A stretch of DNA of 64,000 nt from Planomonospora sp. ID82291. GTDB lineage: Bacteria > Actinomycetota > Actinomycetes > Streptosporangiales > Streptosporangiaceae. The position numbers and the translations under genes were made by a program. This document shows positions 52,183 to 60,018 of the stretch, piece after piece (position 1 is the stretch's first letter; each line of letters begins with the position of its first letter). Under the pieces are notes generated by a model. The model was not told the DNA's origin and searched no databases. It was given only the letters and a program-made list of their open reading frames with translations. The stretch is taken from assembly GCF_015711645.1 (NCBI RefSeq), contig NZ_JABTEX010000004.1, positions 372,001 through 436,000 on the forward strand, written 5' to 3'.

Positions 52183-53235
52183 GTGAACGGGTCATCGCCC
52201 GGCGTGGAGCAGGACGGTCGAGACCACGCGCGGGAGCAGTGTTCGGCCGTCGCCTGGGTGGAGTCCCCGCTGCAGATGCTCTGCGCCCTGGAGGCCCACC
52301 ACGCGGGACTGCTGGGCGCCCGGACCCGGGTCGTGCCCCGGGCGGGGCTGCGCCCGCTCGCCGTCACCCGCCGGGAGCTGCGCCGGCTCGGCCTGCCGGA
52401 CGGGCTGGAGCTGGCCGCGCCGGAGCCGGACATGCCGCGCCCGGCGCGCGCCGCCGCCTGGGTGATGGGCGACGCCTTCTCCGGTCGGGTCCAGCTGGCC
52501 TGGCTCACCGCCTTCCCCCGCCGCGTCGTGATCGTCGACGACGGGCTGGCCACCGTCAGGCTCCTGGAACTGCTCACCCGGCGGGCGGGCACGCCACTGC
52601 TGCGGGCCCGCGCCACCGGCGGGGCGCTGCGCTCCGCGCTCCGGGCGGCGCTGGGGACGGCCGCGGCCCTCCGGCTCCGCGCCGCCGCCCGGTCCGGCCG
52701 GCTGACGGTCTTCACCGCGCTGCCCGTCCCGGACGAGCTGGCCGCCGCCGTACGGCGCACCGGCGCGGAGCTGGTGACCCACGACTTCGCCTGGCTGCGC
52801 GGCCGGCCGCTGCAGGGCCCCGGCCCGCGGGAGCGCACCGTCGTGCTGGGCACCTCGCTGGTCCGCAACGGCCTGATCGACCGCGAACGCTACTTCACCT
52901 GGCTGGCCGGGCTCGGCTCGGCCGGGCCCGTGGCCTACTTCCCGCACCGCCGGGAGGACCCCGACGACCTCGCCCGGGTCGGGCGGCAGCCCGGGATCAC
53001 CGTCTACGACGGCGGGGGCCCGGCGGAGATGACCCTGCGCGGGCTGGCCGCCGAGCAGCGGGTGCTGAGCCTGCCCTCCACCGCGGTCACCTCCCTGCGG
53101 GTCCTGCTCTCGGCGCGGGGCGTGACCGTGGAGACGGTGGAGGTCCCCGACGAGTGGTGGACCTCCCGGGCGGCGCCGTCGCTCCGCTCGCATCTGTCGA
53201 TGTTCGCCCATCACGACACTGGAGCCGTGCGTTGA
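52183..53235 (+). CDS. sialyltransferase-fold (polysialyltransferase-like) glycosyltransferase
   Basis: A 350-residue protein from GTG 52183 with GGGGCGG upstream; the exact start is uncertain. The three motifs of bacterial GT-B sialyltransferases occur in order: VVIVDDG (D119-D120-G121), YFPHR (H254, a variant of the HP motif that binds CMP-sugar) and LPSTA (S298-T299). The opening WVESPLQMLCALEAHH is typical of this group. It probably transfers a nonulosonic acid from CMP onto a surface polymer. It is TTGA-coupled to the next glycosyltransferase. Confidence 0.8.
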   Translation: MNGSSPGVEQDGRDHAREQCSAVAWVESPLQMLCALEAHHAGLLGARTRVVPRAGLRPLAVTRRELRRLGLPDGLELAAPEPDMPRPARAAAWVMGDAFSGRVQLAWLTAFPRRVVIVDDGLATVRLLELLTRRAGTPLLRARATGGALRSALRAALGTAAALRLRAAARSGRLTVFTALPVPDELAAAVRRTGAELVTHDFAWLRGRPLQGPGPRERTVVLGTSLVRNGLIDRERYFTWLAGLGSAGPVAYFPHRREDPDDLARVGRQPGITVYDGGGPAEMTLRGLAAEQRVLSLPSTAVTSLRVLLSARGVTVETVEVPDEWWTSRAAPSLRSHLSMFAHHDTGAVR

Positions 53236-54581
53236 AGGTCCTGGCCGTGGCCGACTCGGATTCCTACCTGAAGTGGGCCGCCTGCCTGCTCGCGGGCCTC
53301 CCCGAAGGCTGCACGACGGAACTGGCGGTGGTCCGCACCCCCATCACGCCGTCACCCGCCCAGATCCGCGCGGCGGTCTCCGGCTCGGCGCCGGGCCCGG
53401 CCTCCGGCGCCGGGCCCGGAGCGGTGCCCACTGCCGGGCCCGGGGCGGTGCCCGATCCGCCGGTGCTGTCGGCCCGGGGGCTGCGCCGTACGGCCGAGCG
53501 GTTCCGGCCGGACGCCGTGCTGGTCGCCTGCACCGGGCCCGTGGTGGACATCCTGACCTCGGAGGTGCTCGCGGGGCTGTCTCCGAGGCCGGTGTTCGTG
53601 ACCGGACTGCCGGGGATCTCCGTCCCGGCCACCGACAAGGCCTGGCTGTTCCGCAGCGGATGCGACCTGTTCGTGCTGCACAGCGGGCGGGAGGTGGAGG
53701 AGTTCTCCGAGGTCGGCCGGAGGTTGGGCGGAGGCGGGCAGGTGGGACTGGCCCGGCTGCCCTTCCTGCGCCCCGGAAGGCCCGGCGGCTTGGGCGGTCC
53801 GGCGGGTCCCGGCGCCCTCGGCGGCGTCGGCGGCTCCGGGGGATCCGGCGGCTCCGGCGGCTCCGGCCCGAGGGAGGGCGAGGCCGCCCCGGCGCCGCCG
53901 CGCGACCGGGTGGTGTTCGCCACCCAGGCCAAGGTGCCCAGGCGGCGCGAGGACCGCGAGCGCATCCTGCTCGCCCTGGCGGATCTGGCCGAACGGCGCC
54001 CGGACCTGGACGTGGTCGTCAAGCTCCGGGCGCTGGCCGACGAGCGCCAGACGCACAACGAGCGCCACCACTACCAGCGCCTGTGGCAGGAACTCGGCGG
54101 GCGCTCCGGCGCCCTCCGCTTCGAGGCCGGCCCGATGCACGAGCACCTGGCCCGGGCGGCGGGGTTCGTCACGGTCAGCTCGACCGCCGCGCTGGAGGCC
54201 ATCGCCTGTTCGGTGCCGCTGCTGGTGCTGTCCGACTTCGGGGTCAGCGCCGAGATGATCAATCTCGTCTTCGAGGGGAGCGGGGTCCTCGGCACCCTGG
54301 AGGACCTGTCCGAAGGGCGGTTCCGCACGCCGGACGGGGCGTGGTGCACGGCGAACTACTTCCACGGCGACGGGGAGAGCGACTGGACCGGGCGCCTGGT
54401 CTCCCTGGTCGGGCAGGCGCGTTCCGGCCGGCTCACCCCCGCCGCCTCGCTGCTCGACGGACCCGAGTACGCGACCGCCCGTCGCCGCGCCCGCCTGCGC
54501 GTGGAGGTTCCGCCCAACGTGCTCCGGGTCGGCTACCGGGCCAAGCGGCGGATGCGCCGCTACCTGAAAGCGCTGGGCTGA
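53232..54581 (+). CDS. DUF6716-type putative glycosyltransferase
   Basis: A 449-residue protein starting at TTG 53232, which overlaps the preceding stop and has TGGAG upstream (MKVLAVADSDSYLKWAACLLAG). Two halves fit a GT-B fold: an N-terminal lobe with FVTGLPGISVP and a C-terminal lobe with VVFATQAKVPRRREDRERIL and FVTVSSTAALEAIACSVPLLVLSDFG. They are joined by a Gly/Ser-rich linker built of repeats (about 185-212). It is regularly found with nonulosonate polymer genes; exact reaction unknown. Confidence 0.8.
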   Translation: MKVLAVADSDSYLKWAACLLAGLPEGCTTELAVVRTPITPSPAQIRAAVSGSAPGPASGAGPGAVPTAGPGAVPDPPVLSARGLRRTAERFRPDAVLVACTGPVVDILTSEVLAGLSPRPVFVTGLPGISVPATDKAWLFRSGCDLFVLHSGREVEEFSEVGRRLGGGGQVGLARLPFLRPGRPGGLGGPAGPGALGGVGGSGGSGGSGGSGPREGEAAPAPPRDRVVFATQAKVPRRREDRERILLALADLAERRPDLDVVVKLRALADERQTHNERHHYQRLWQELGGRSGALRFEAGPMHEHLARAAGFVTVSSTAALEAIACSVPLLVLSDFGVSAEMINLVFEGSGVLGTLEDLSEGRFRTPDGAWCTANYFHGDGESDWTGRLVSLVGQARSGRLTPAASLLDGPEYATARRRARLRVEVPPNVLRVGYRAKRRMRRYLKALG

Positions 54582-54656
54582 CCCGAGGCGCCGGGCCGGC
54601 CCGACGCGGCGGAGCGGCGCCGGCCGGCGCGTCCCGGGCCGGATCGGCGCCTCGGG
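54582..54656 (+). terminator. long hairpin after the glycosyltransferase pair
   Basis: 11-bp arms (CCCGAGGCGCC at 54582-54592 and its complement at 54646-54656) enclose a GC-rich loop that can itself fold. It starts at the stop codon. Likely terminator, with no T tract. Confidence 0.5.
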
Positions 54657-54799
54657 GCGTCCGGACCGTCGCCGGGCCGGGTGCGGCGGTCGCGGGCGGG
54701 GGCCGCCGGTCGCCCGCCGGCGGAGGGTGCTTAACTCGATAGTGGCAGGCCCACGCACCGGGTGACCTCAGGGGGACGGAACCATGGAGGTGGCGGACC

Positions 54800-57616
54800 A
54801 TGTGCTCGGCGCGCCCGGCGTCACCGGCGGCCGGTGACGCGCGCCGGTTGGAGGCGCTGCGCGCCACGGGTCTGCTCGACGCCCCGGAGGCGCCCTCCCT
54901 GACCCGGCTGGCCGGACTGGCGGCCGCACTGCTGGACGTGCCCGCCGCGCTGGTGGTCCTGGCGGACGCCGCCGAGCAGGTGGTCCTCGGCGCGGCGGGG
55001 TCCGCCGCACGGCAGAGGGCACCGCGGGAGGCACCGGGGGAGGCGCCGCAGGGGGTGCGGTGGGAGGCACGGCAGGGCGCGCGGCGGGCCCCGCTGCGGG
55101 GCTCCCTGTGCGGGCACGTCATGGCGCGGGGGACGCCGCTGGTCGTGTCCGACGTCCGCGACGACACCCGGACGGGAGGGCGGTGGTGCGGCGATCCGGC
55201 GCTCCCCTGGCTGAAGGCGGGCTCCTGCGCCGGGTTCCCGCTCCGCGCGCCGGACGGCGCGGTCCTGGGGGCGCTGGGAGTGATCGACACCGGGCCCCGG
55301 CGGTGGGCGGCGGCCCAGGTGGACACGGCCGCGGACATCGCGGCGATGGCCGAGGCGGAGCTCGCGTCGCGGCTGGCGGACGGCGAGGCGCTGCTGACGG
55401 AGCGCCGGTTGCGGGCGGTCCTCGACCGGGCCCGCGACGTGTCCGCGTCCCGGTCCGGCGACGTGTCCGCGTCCCGGGCCGCGGAGAAGGAGCTGGAGCT
55501 GGAGCGGGAGCGGACCTTCCTGGCGGCACTGCTCGACAGCCTCGAGGTCGGAGTGGTCGCCTGCGACGCCGACGGCAGGATCGCGCTGTTCAACCGGGCG
55601 CTGCGCGCCGTGCACCGGATCTCCGAACAGCCGCTGGACGCCCGGGAATGGGCCGAGACCTACCATCTGATGACCGCGGACGGACGCGGGCTGCTCCGCC
55701 CGGAGGAGGTGCCGCTGGCGCGGGCCTTCGCCGGCGAACGGGTCGAGGGCGAGCAGGTGGTGGTCTCCACGCCGGGCCTCTCCCCGCGCCGGTTCCTGGT
55801 CAACGGCCGGCCGATCGACGCCTCCGACGGGAGCCGGCTCGGTGCGGTGGCGGTCATGCACGACATCACCGACCGGCACCGGAGCGAGGTCCTGCGCGGC
55901 GCGCAGCGGGCCGTCGCCGAGGCGCTGGCCGACGCGTCCTCCGGCGAGGAGGCCGCCGGATGCGTGGTCGCCGCGGTCGCCCGGGGACTGGGCTGGGCGT
56001 GCGGGGAGTACTGGCACATCGCCGCCGACGGCTCCGGCATCGTCCGCACCGCCTCGTGGTCCGCGCCGGGACGGGACCTGGCGGAGTTCACCGGAGAGGA
56101 GAAGGTCACGTTCCACTCCGGGGTGGGCCTGCCCGGCCTCGTGTGGGCCACCGGCGGGGAGATCTGGGTCCGCGACCTGCCGTCCGACCCCCTCGGTTTC
56201 ATCCGGCGGGAGGCCGCGGCGCGGGCCGGACTGCACGCCGCCGTCGGCCTGCCGGTGCGCGGCGGCCGGGAACTGCTGGGGGTGCTGGCCTTCTTCGCCG
56301 ACACCGTCGCGGAACCGGACAGGGAGCTGATCACCCTGCTCGACGGTGTCTGCGCCCACCTCGGGCACCACCTCGTCCGCCGCCGCGCCGAGGAGATCGC
56401 TCGGGAGCTGGAGGCCGGCCGCCGCCATTTCGACCGGATCATCAGCCAGGTCAACGACGACGTGTGGACCCTGGAGATCCTCCCCGACGGCGCGTTCCGC
56501 ACGGTGTACACCAGCTCGGACACCGGCGGGAGGTCCGGCGCCCGGTCGGTCGGGGACGTCCGGATCCCGGAGCCGGCGCTCTCCCGCGTCCACCCGGAGG
56601 ACCGGGCGGCGGTGGACGCCTACCTGCACGCGCTCGCGTCCGGCCGGGCGGCGGAGGCCGTGTTCCGGATCCGCGGCCCGGACGACGTCACCCGCCGGTT
56701 CTGGTGCCGGGCCCGGCCCCGCCGTGAGGACGGGCGCCTGTTCGTCGACGGCATCTCCAGCGACGTCACCGAGCACTACCGGCTGGAGGAGGAGCGCGAG
56801 CGCCTGCTGGCGGAGGAGCAGGAGCAGGTCCACCGGCTGCGGGACCTGGACCGGATGAAGGACGAGCTGGTGGCCGTGGTCAGCCACGAACTGCGCTCCC
56901 CGATCGGGGCCATCCGGGGCTACACGGAGATGCTCCTGGACGATCCCGACCTGGCCGGTGAGCGGCGGTCGCTCACCGAGGTGATCGACCGCGAGAGCGA
57001 GCACCTGCGGCGGCTGGTCGACGACCTGCTGGACCTGGCGCGTTTCGACGCCGGGCGGGTCGGCATCGACCTGCGGGAGGTCTCCCTGGCCCGCCTGGTG
57101 CGCACCGCCGTCGACGACCACCGGCCCGCGACCGCCGTCAAGCGGCTCACCGTCACCGCCGACGTGGTCGGCGGCCTGTCCGTGCGCGCCGACCCGGTAC
57201 GGCTCCGCCAGGCGCTGGACAACCTGCTGTCCAACGCGATCAGGTACACGCCCGTCGGCGGCTCCGTCACCGTCACCGCCGAGGGGAAGGGCGATGAGAC
57301 GATCATCTCCGTCGCCGACACCGGCATCGGCGTCCCCGCCGAGGAGTACCCGCGCCTGTTCGACCGGTTCTTCCGCGCCTCCACCGCGCAGGAGGCCGGG
57401 GTCGAGGGCACCGGGCTGGGCCTGGCCGTCACCAGGGCGATCGTCGAGGCGCACGGCGGGAGCGTGGCCGCCGCGCCCCGAAAGGGCGGCGGCACCGTCT
57501 TCACCGTCCGGCTGCCCGCCGCGGACCCGGACCGGGCGGACGCCGCGGACGCGGACCGGGCGGACGCCGCGGACGCGGACCGGGCGGACGCCGCGGACGC
57601 GGACCGGGCGGACTGA
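54800..57616 (+). CDS. PAS/GAF multi-sensor histidine kinase
   Basis: A 938-residue soluble kinase. Domains in order: GAF (about 20-180), PAS (about 235-360), GAF (about 365-525, GWACGEYWHIAADGSG...), PAS (about 540-655), coiled linker, HisKA with H696 in VVSHELRSPIGAIRGYTEML, and HATPase with NLLSNAIRYTPVGGS and GTGLGLAVTRAIVEAHGG. The C-terminal 30 residues are Ala-Asp-rich repeats. The ATG has GGAGGTGG upstream. No response regulator is adjacent, so it is an orphan kinase; it may regulate the flanking surface-polymer genes, but nothing proves it. Confidence 0.93.
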   Translation: MCSARPASPAAGDARRLEALRATGLLDAPEAPSLTRLAGLAAALLDVPAALVVLADAAEQVVLGAAGSAARQRAPREAPGEAPQGVRWEARQGARRAPLRGSLCGHVMARGTPLVVSDVRDDTRTGGRWCGDPALPWLKAGSCAGFPLRAPDGAVLGALGVIDTGPRRWAAAQVDTAADIAAMAEAELASRLADGEALLTERRLRAVLDRARDVSASRSGDVSASRAAEKELELERERTFLAALLDSLEVGVVACDADGRIALFNRALRAVHRISEQPLDAREWAETYHLMTADGRGLLRPEEVPLARAFAGERVEGEQVVVSTPGLSPRRFLVNGRPIDASDGSRLGAVAVMHDITDRHRSEVLRGAQRAVAEALADASSGEEAAGCVVAAVARGLGWACGEYWHIAADGSGIVRTASWSAPGRDLAEFTGEEKVTFHSGVGLPGLVWATGGEIWVRDLPSDPLGFIRREAAARAGLHAAVGLPVRGGRELLGVLAFFADTVAEPDRELITLLDGVCAHLGHHLVRRRAEEIARELEAGRRHFDRIISQVNDDVWTLEILPDGAFRTVYTSSDTGGRSGARSVGDVRIPEPALSRVHPEDRAAVDAYLHALASGRAAEAVFRIRGPDDVTRRFWCRARPRREDGRLFVDGISSDVTEHYRLEEERERLLAEEQEQVHRLRDLDRMKDELVAVVSHELRSPIGAIRGYTEMLLDDPDLAGERRSLTEVIDRESEHLRRLVDDLLDLARFDAGRVGIDLREVSLARLVRTAVDDHRPATAVKRLTVTADVVGGLSVRADPVRLRQALDNLLSNAIRYTPVGGSVTVTAEGKGDETIISVADTGIGVPAEEYPRLFDRFFRASTAQEAGVEGTGLGLAVTRAIVEAHGGSVAAAPRKGGGTVFTVRLPAADPDRADAADADRADAADADRADAADADRAD
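57536..57613 (+). repeat. 24-bp in-frame tandem repeats at the kinase 3' end
   Basis: Three perfect 24-bp units (57536, 57560, 57584) and a partial fourth encode an eight-residue Ala/Asp/Arg unit just before the stop. The unit length preserves the frame. Confidence 0.92.
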
Positions 57617-57718
57617 GTCCTCCCTGCGTCCTCCCTGCGCCCTCCCTGGGGCGTCCCTTCCCCGGAGTCCTCTGCCCGATCGCGCCTGGACCTCCTGAAC
57701 CTCCCGGGCGCGCCCGCG

Positions 57719-59065
57719 TCAGGAGAGCGCCCGGGACAGCCGCCGCCGCAGCCTGTCCAGCGCGCCGGAACCGGGGCCGGCCGTACCGGCGGCGCCCGCG
57801 GGCAGGAGGTCCAGGGCGGTCAGGCGCTGCCGCTTGAAGTAGCGGGCCGTGCCGTGCGCGTCCAGGTAGGCGGCGGCCTCCGCGCGCAGTTCCGGATAGG
57901 CCTCGCTCTGCATGCAGTAGCCGACCGCGCGGACCAGCGCCGGGACGTCGAGTGACGGAGGCCGTTCCAGCGAGCCGTCCGGCCGCAGCCGGGGCAGGAG
58001 CGCGTCGGTGATGGTGACGGGCACGCGGTTGCTGTTCTCGTACGGCGTGAGCCGCTCCAGGACGAGTTCCCCGCCGACGGTGGCCGCCTCCAGGCCGAAC
58101 AGGTGCCGGGCGGTGACCAGGGCGGTGGAGAAGCAGCCCACCACCAGCTCCGGGCGGAGCGCCGCGAAGCACGACTCGGCGGGGACGGTCTCCTCCGCCA
58201 CGGAGAGCCGGACGCCGAGTCCCGCGGCCACCTCGCGGAGCCGGCGCGCGTGCCGCCGCCCGGCGGCCGGATGCGGCTTGAACAGCACCGACGCGCAGCC
58301 CCGGGCGGCCAGGGCGCGCAGCATGTCCGCGTGCAGCCCGTCCTCCTCCTCGGGGGTGACGATGCCGAGCGCCGACAGGTACTGCCCGAGGATCATCCCC
58401 GTGCCCGTGCCCGTGCCCGTCTCGCCGACCGCCGTCCCGGTGCTCTCCCGGCCCGTCCCGGTGCTCTCCGGTCCCGGGATCCCGCCGAGGGCGCGCAGGA
58501 AGGACGCGCCGGAGACGGTCCGCGCGGGCACGCCGTACTCCGACAGCAGGAGCGGGGCCAGGCCCGGTACCAGGTCGAGGTGGAGCAGGCGGGTGATCCG
58601 GCCGGCGATCTCGGTGGGCAGCGGGTCGCGGGTCGGGCCGTAGCTCATCAGGCCGTCGGAGTAGACGGTGACGGGGCAGTCCCGCAGCAGGCCGGCGACG
58701 GTCCGCGCGGGGGGCACCGCGACGGACTCCACGACGAGCTCGTCCGGGCCGTCGCCCAGGGACAGGTGGGAGCGGAGCAGCCGGCCCGTCATCGGGACCT
58801 CGATGACGCGGGCCCGCCAGTCCGACGGGTGCATCGGGGCGATGATCTCGTTCCATGAGTGCACCTCGTCGAAGCGCGGGCGCAGCGCCGCGAAGCCGGG
58901 GGCCTCGTCCAGGGCCGGGGTGATCTCCGGGACGGCCGCGTTGTTGGAGACCAGCAGGATCCGGCGGCCGTCGTGCGGCCCGAACGCGCCCTCGTCCAGC
59001 GCGGCGGCCAGGGTCGCCGCGCCGAACAGGGTCGAGGCGTAGAACAGCTGGGTCCTCGCGGTCAT
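57719..59065 (-). CDS. alpha-2,8-polysialyltransferase-family glycosyltransferase
   Basis: A 448-residue GT-B protein of the polysialyltransferase family. Motifs: VYSDGLMSYG (S136-D137-G138, the acidic-Gly motif with the general base), LFKPHPAAG (H265-P266, CMP binding) and CFSTA (S313-T314, CMP phosphate). A Gly-Thr repeat linker (about 203-223) separates the lobes. Its ATG overlaps the GT2 stop (ATGA). It probably polymerises or attaches the nonulosonic acid made by the enzyme at 60019-62088. Confidence 0.88.
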   Translation of the reverse strand: MTARTQLFYASTLFGAATLAAALDEGAFGPHDGRRILLVSNNAAVPEITPALDEAPGFAALRPRFDEVHSWNEIIAPMHPSDWRARVIEVPMTGRLLRSHLSLGDGPDELVVESVAVPPARTVAGLLRDCPVTVYSDGLMSYGPTRDPLPTEIAGRITRLLHLDLVPGLAPLLLSEYGVPARTVSGASFLRALGGIPGPESTGTGRESTGTAVGETGTGTGTGMILGQYLSALGIVTPEEEDGLHADMLRALAARGCASVLFKPHPAAGRRHARRLREVAAGLGVRLSVAEETVPAESCFAALRPELVVGCFSTALVTARHLFGLEAATVGGELVLERLTPYENSNRVPVTITDALLPRLRPDGSLERPPSLDVPALVRAVGYCMQSEAYPELRAEAAAYLDAHGTARYFKRQRLTALDLLPAGAAGTAGPGSGALDRLRRRLSRALS

Positions 59066-59988
59066 CGGGTCTCCAGGAGCCTGCGCAGGATCTGGTCGCG
59101 TTCGGGGTCCAGCCCGACGCCGGGCAGGTCCGCCGGGAGCCGCCGCAGGGCCTCGGCGCCGCGCCGCTCGAAGCGTTCGCGCAGTTCGGGCGCGAAGCGT
59201 TCGCGCAGCTCCAGGTGGTGGGCGAGCAGCGCGCGGAACTGGCGGACCGCCTTGGGCGCGAACTCCTCGGGGAGGTCGGCGAAGACCAGGTCGAAGGCGT
59301 CGAAGAAGTGCAGCTGGCGCTCGTCCCCGACCTGGGTCAGGGAGCCGGAGACCATCCGGCGGTAGAACACCCCGGCCAGGGAGACCACCGCGAACGAGGC
59401 GGCCTCGCGGTGCAGCCGCCAGATCCACGGCCGGTCCTCGGCGGTGTGCAGCCGGCCGGGGAAGGTCAGCAGGTCGCCGAGGGCGCGCCGGTAGATCCCG
59501 GCCCAGGCGTAGGGGTAGTCGACCATGGTCTTCGACCGGGCGGGCAGGATGTGCTCGCGCGGCGTGAGCACCGTGTTCCGTACGGCCTGCGGCGCCCGGT
59601 GGGTCACCCGCTTGCGGCCCTCCGCCTGGACGTGGTCGACCCGGACGAAGTCGCAGCCGAGGTGCTCGATCGCGCCGACGAGATCGGCGAGGTAGCCGGG
59701 GGCGAGCCAGTCGTCGCCGTCCATGAAGCTCACGTAGCGGCCGGAGGCCAGCGAGAGCCCCAGGTTGCGGGCCTCGGCCAGGCCCACCGGGGTCTCGTTG
59801 CGGAGCACGACGAGACCGGGCAGGTCGTCGCGGAAGTCCTCGACGACCTGCCCGGTGCCGTCCACCGATCCGTCGTCCACGACGACGAACTCGAAGTCCG
59901 GGCGCGCGTTCCGCACGAGCGAGGTGAGCGCGTCGGAGACGTAGAGTTCGGCGTCCCGCACCGGGACGACGACCGACAGCTTGATCAC
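59062..59988 (-). CDS. family 2 glycosyltransferase
   Basis: A 308-residue GT-A enzyme: LSVVVPVRDAELYVSDALTSLV, VVVDDGSVDGTG and the metal-binding FMDGDDW, as in teichoic-acid and surface-polymer GT2 proteins. It is second in the nonulosonate operon, 30 bp after the synthase gene and coupled to the polysialyltransferase. It may make the linkage unit or the alternate sugar of the polymer. Confidence 0.9.
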   Translation of the reverse strand: MIKLSVVVPVRDAELYVSDALTSLVRNARPDFEFVVVDDGSVDGTGQVVEDFRDDLPGLVVLRNETPVGLAEARNLGLSLASGRYVSFMDGDDWLAPGYLADLVGAIEHLGCDFVRVDHVQAEGRKRVTHRAPQAVRNTVLTPREHILPARSKTMVDYPYAWAGIYRRALGDLLTFPGRLHTAEDRPWIWRLHREAASFAVVSLAGVFYRRMVSGSLTQVGDERQLHFFDAFDLVFADLPEEFAPKAVRQFRALLAHHLELRERFAPELRERFERRGAEALRRLPADLPGVGLDPERDQILRRLLETR

Positions 59989-60018
59989 GTTCTTCCCTCA
60001 GGGATCGGGGCGCGGAGC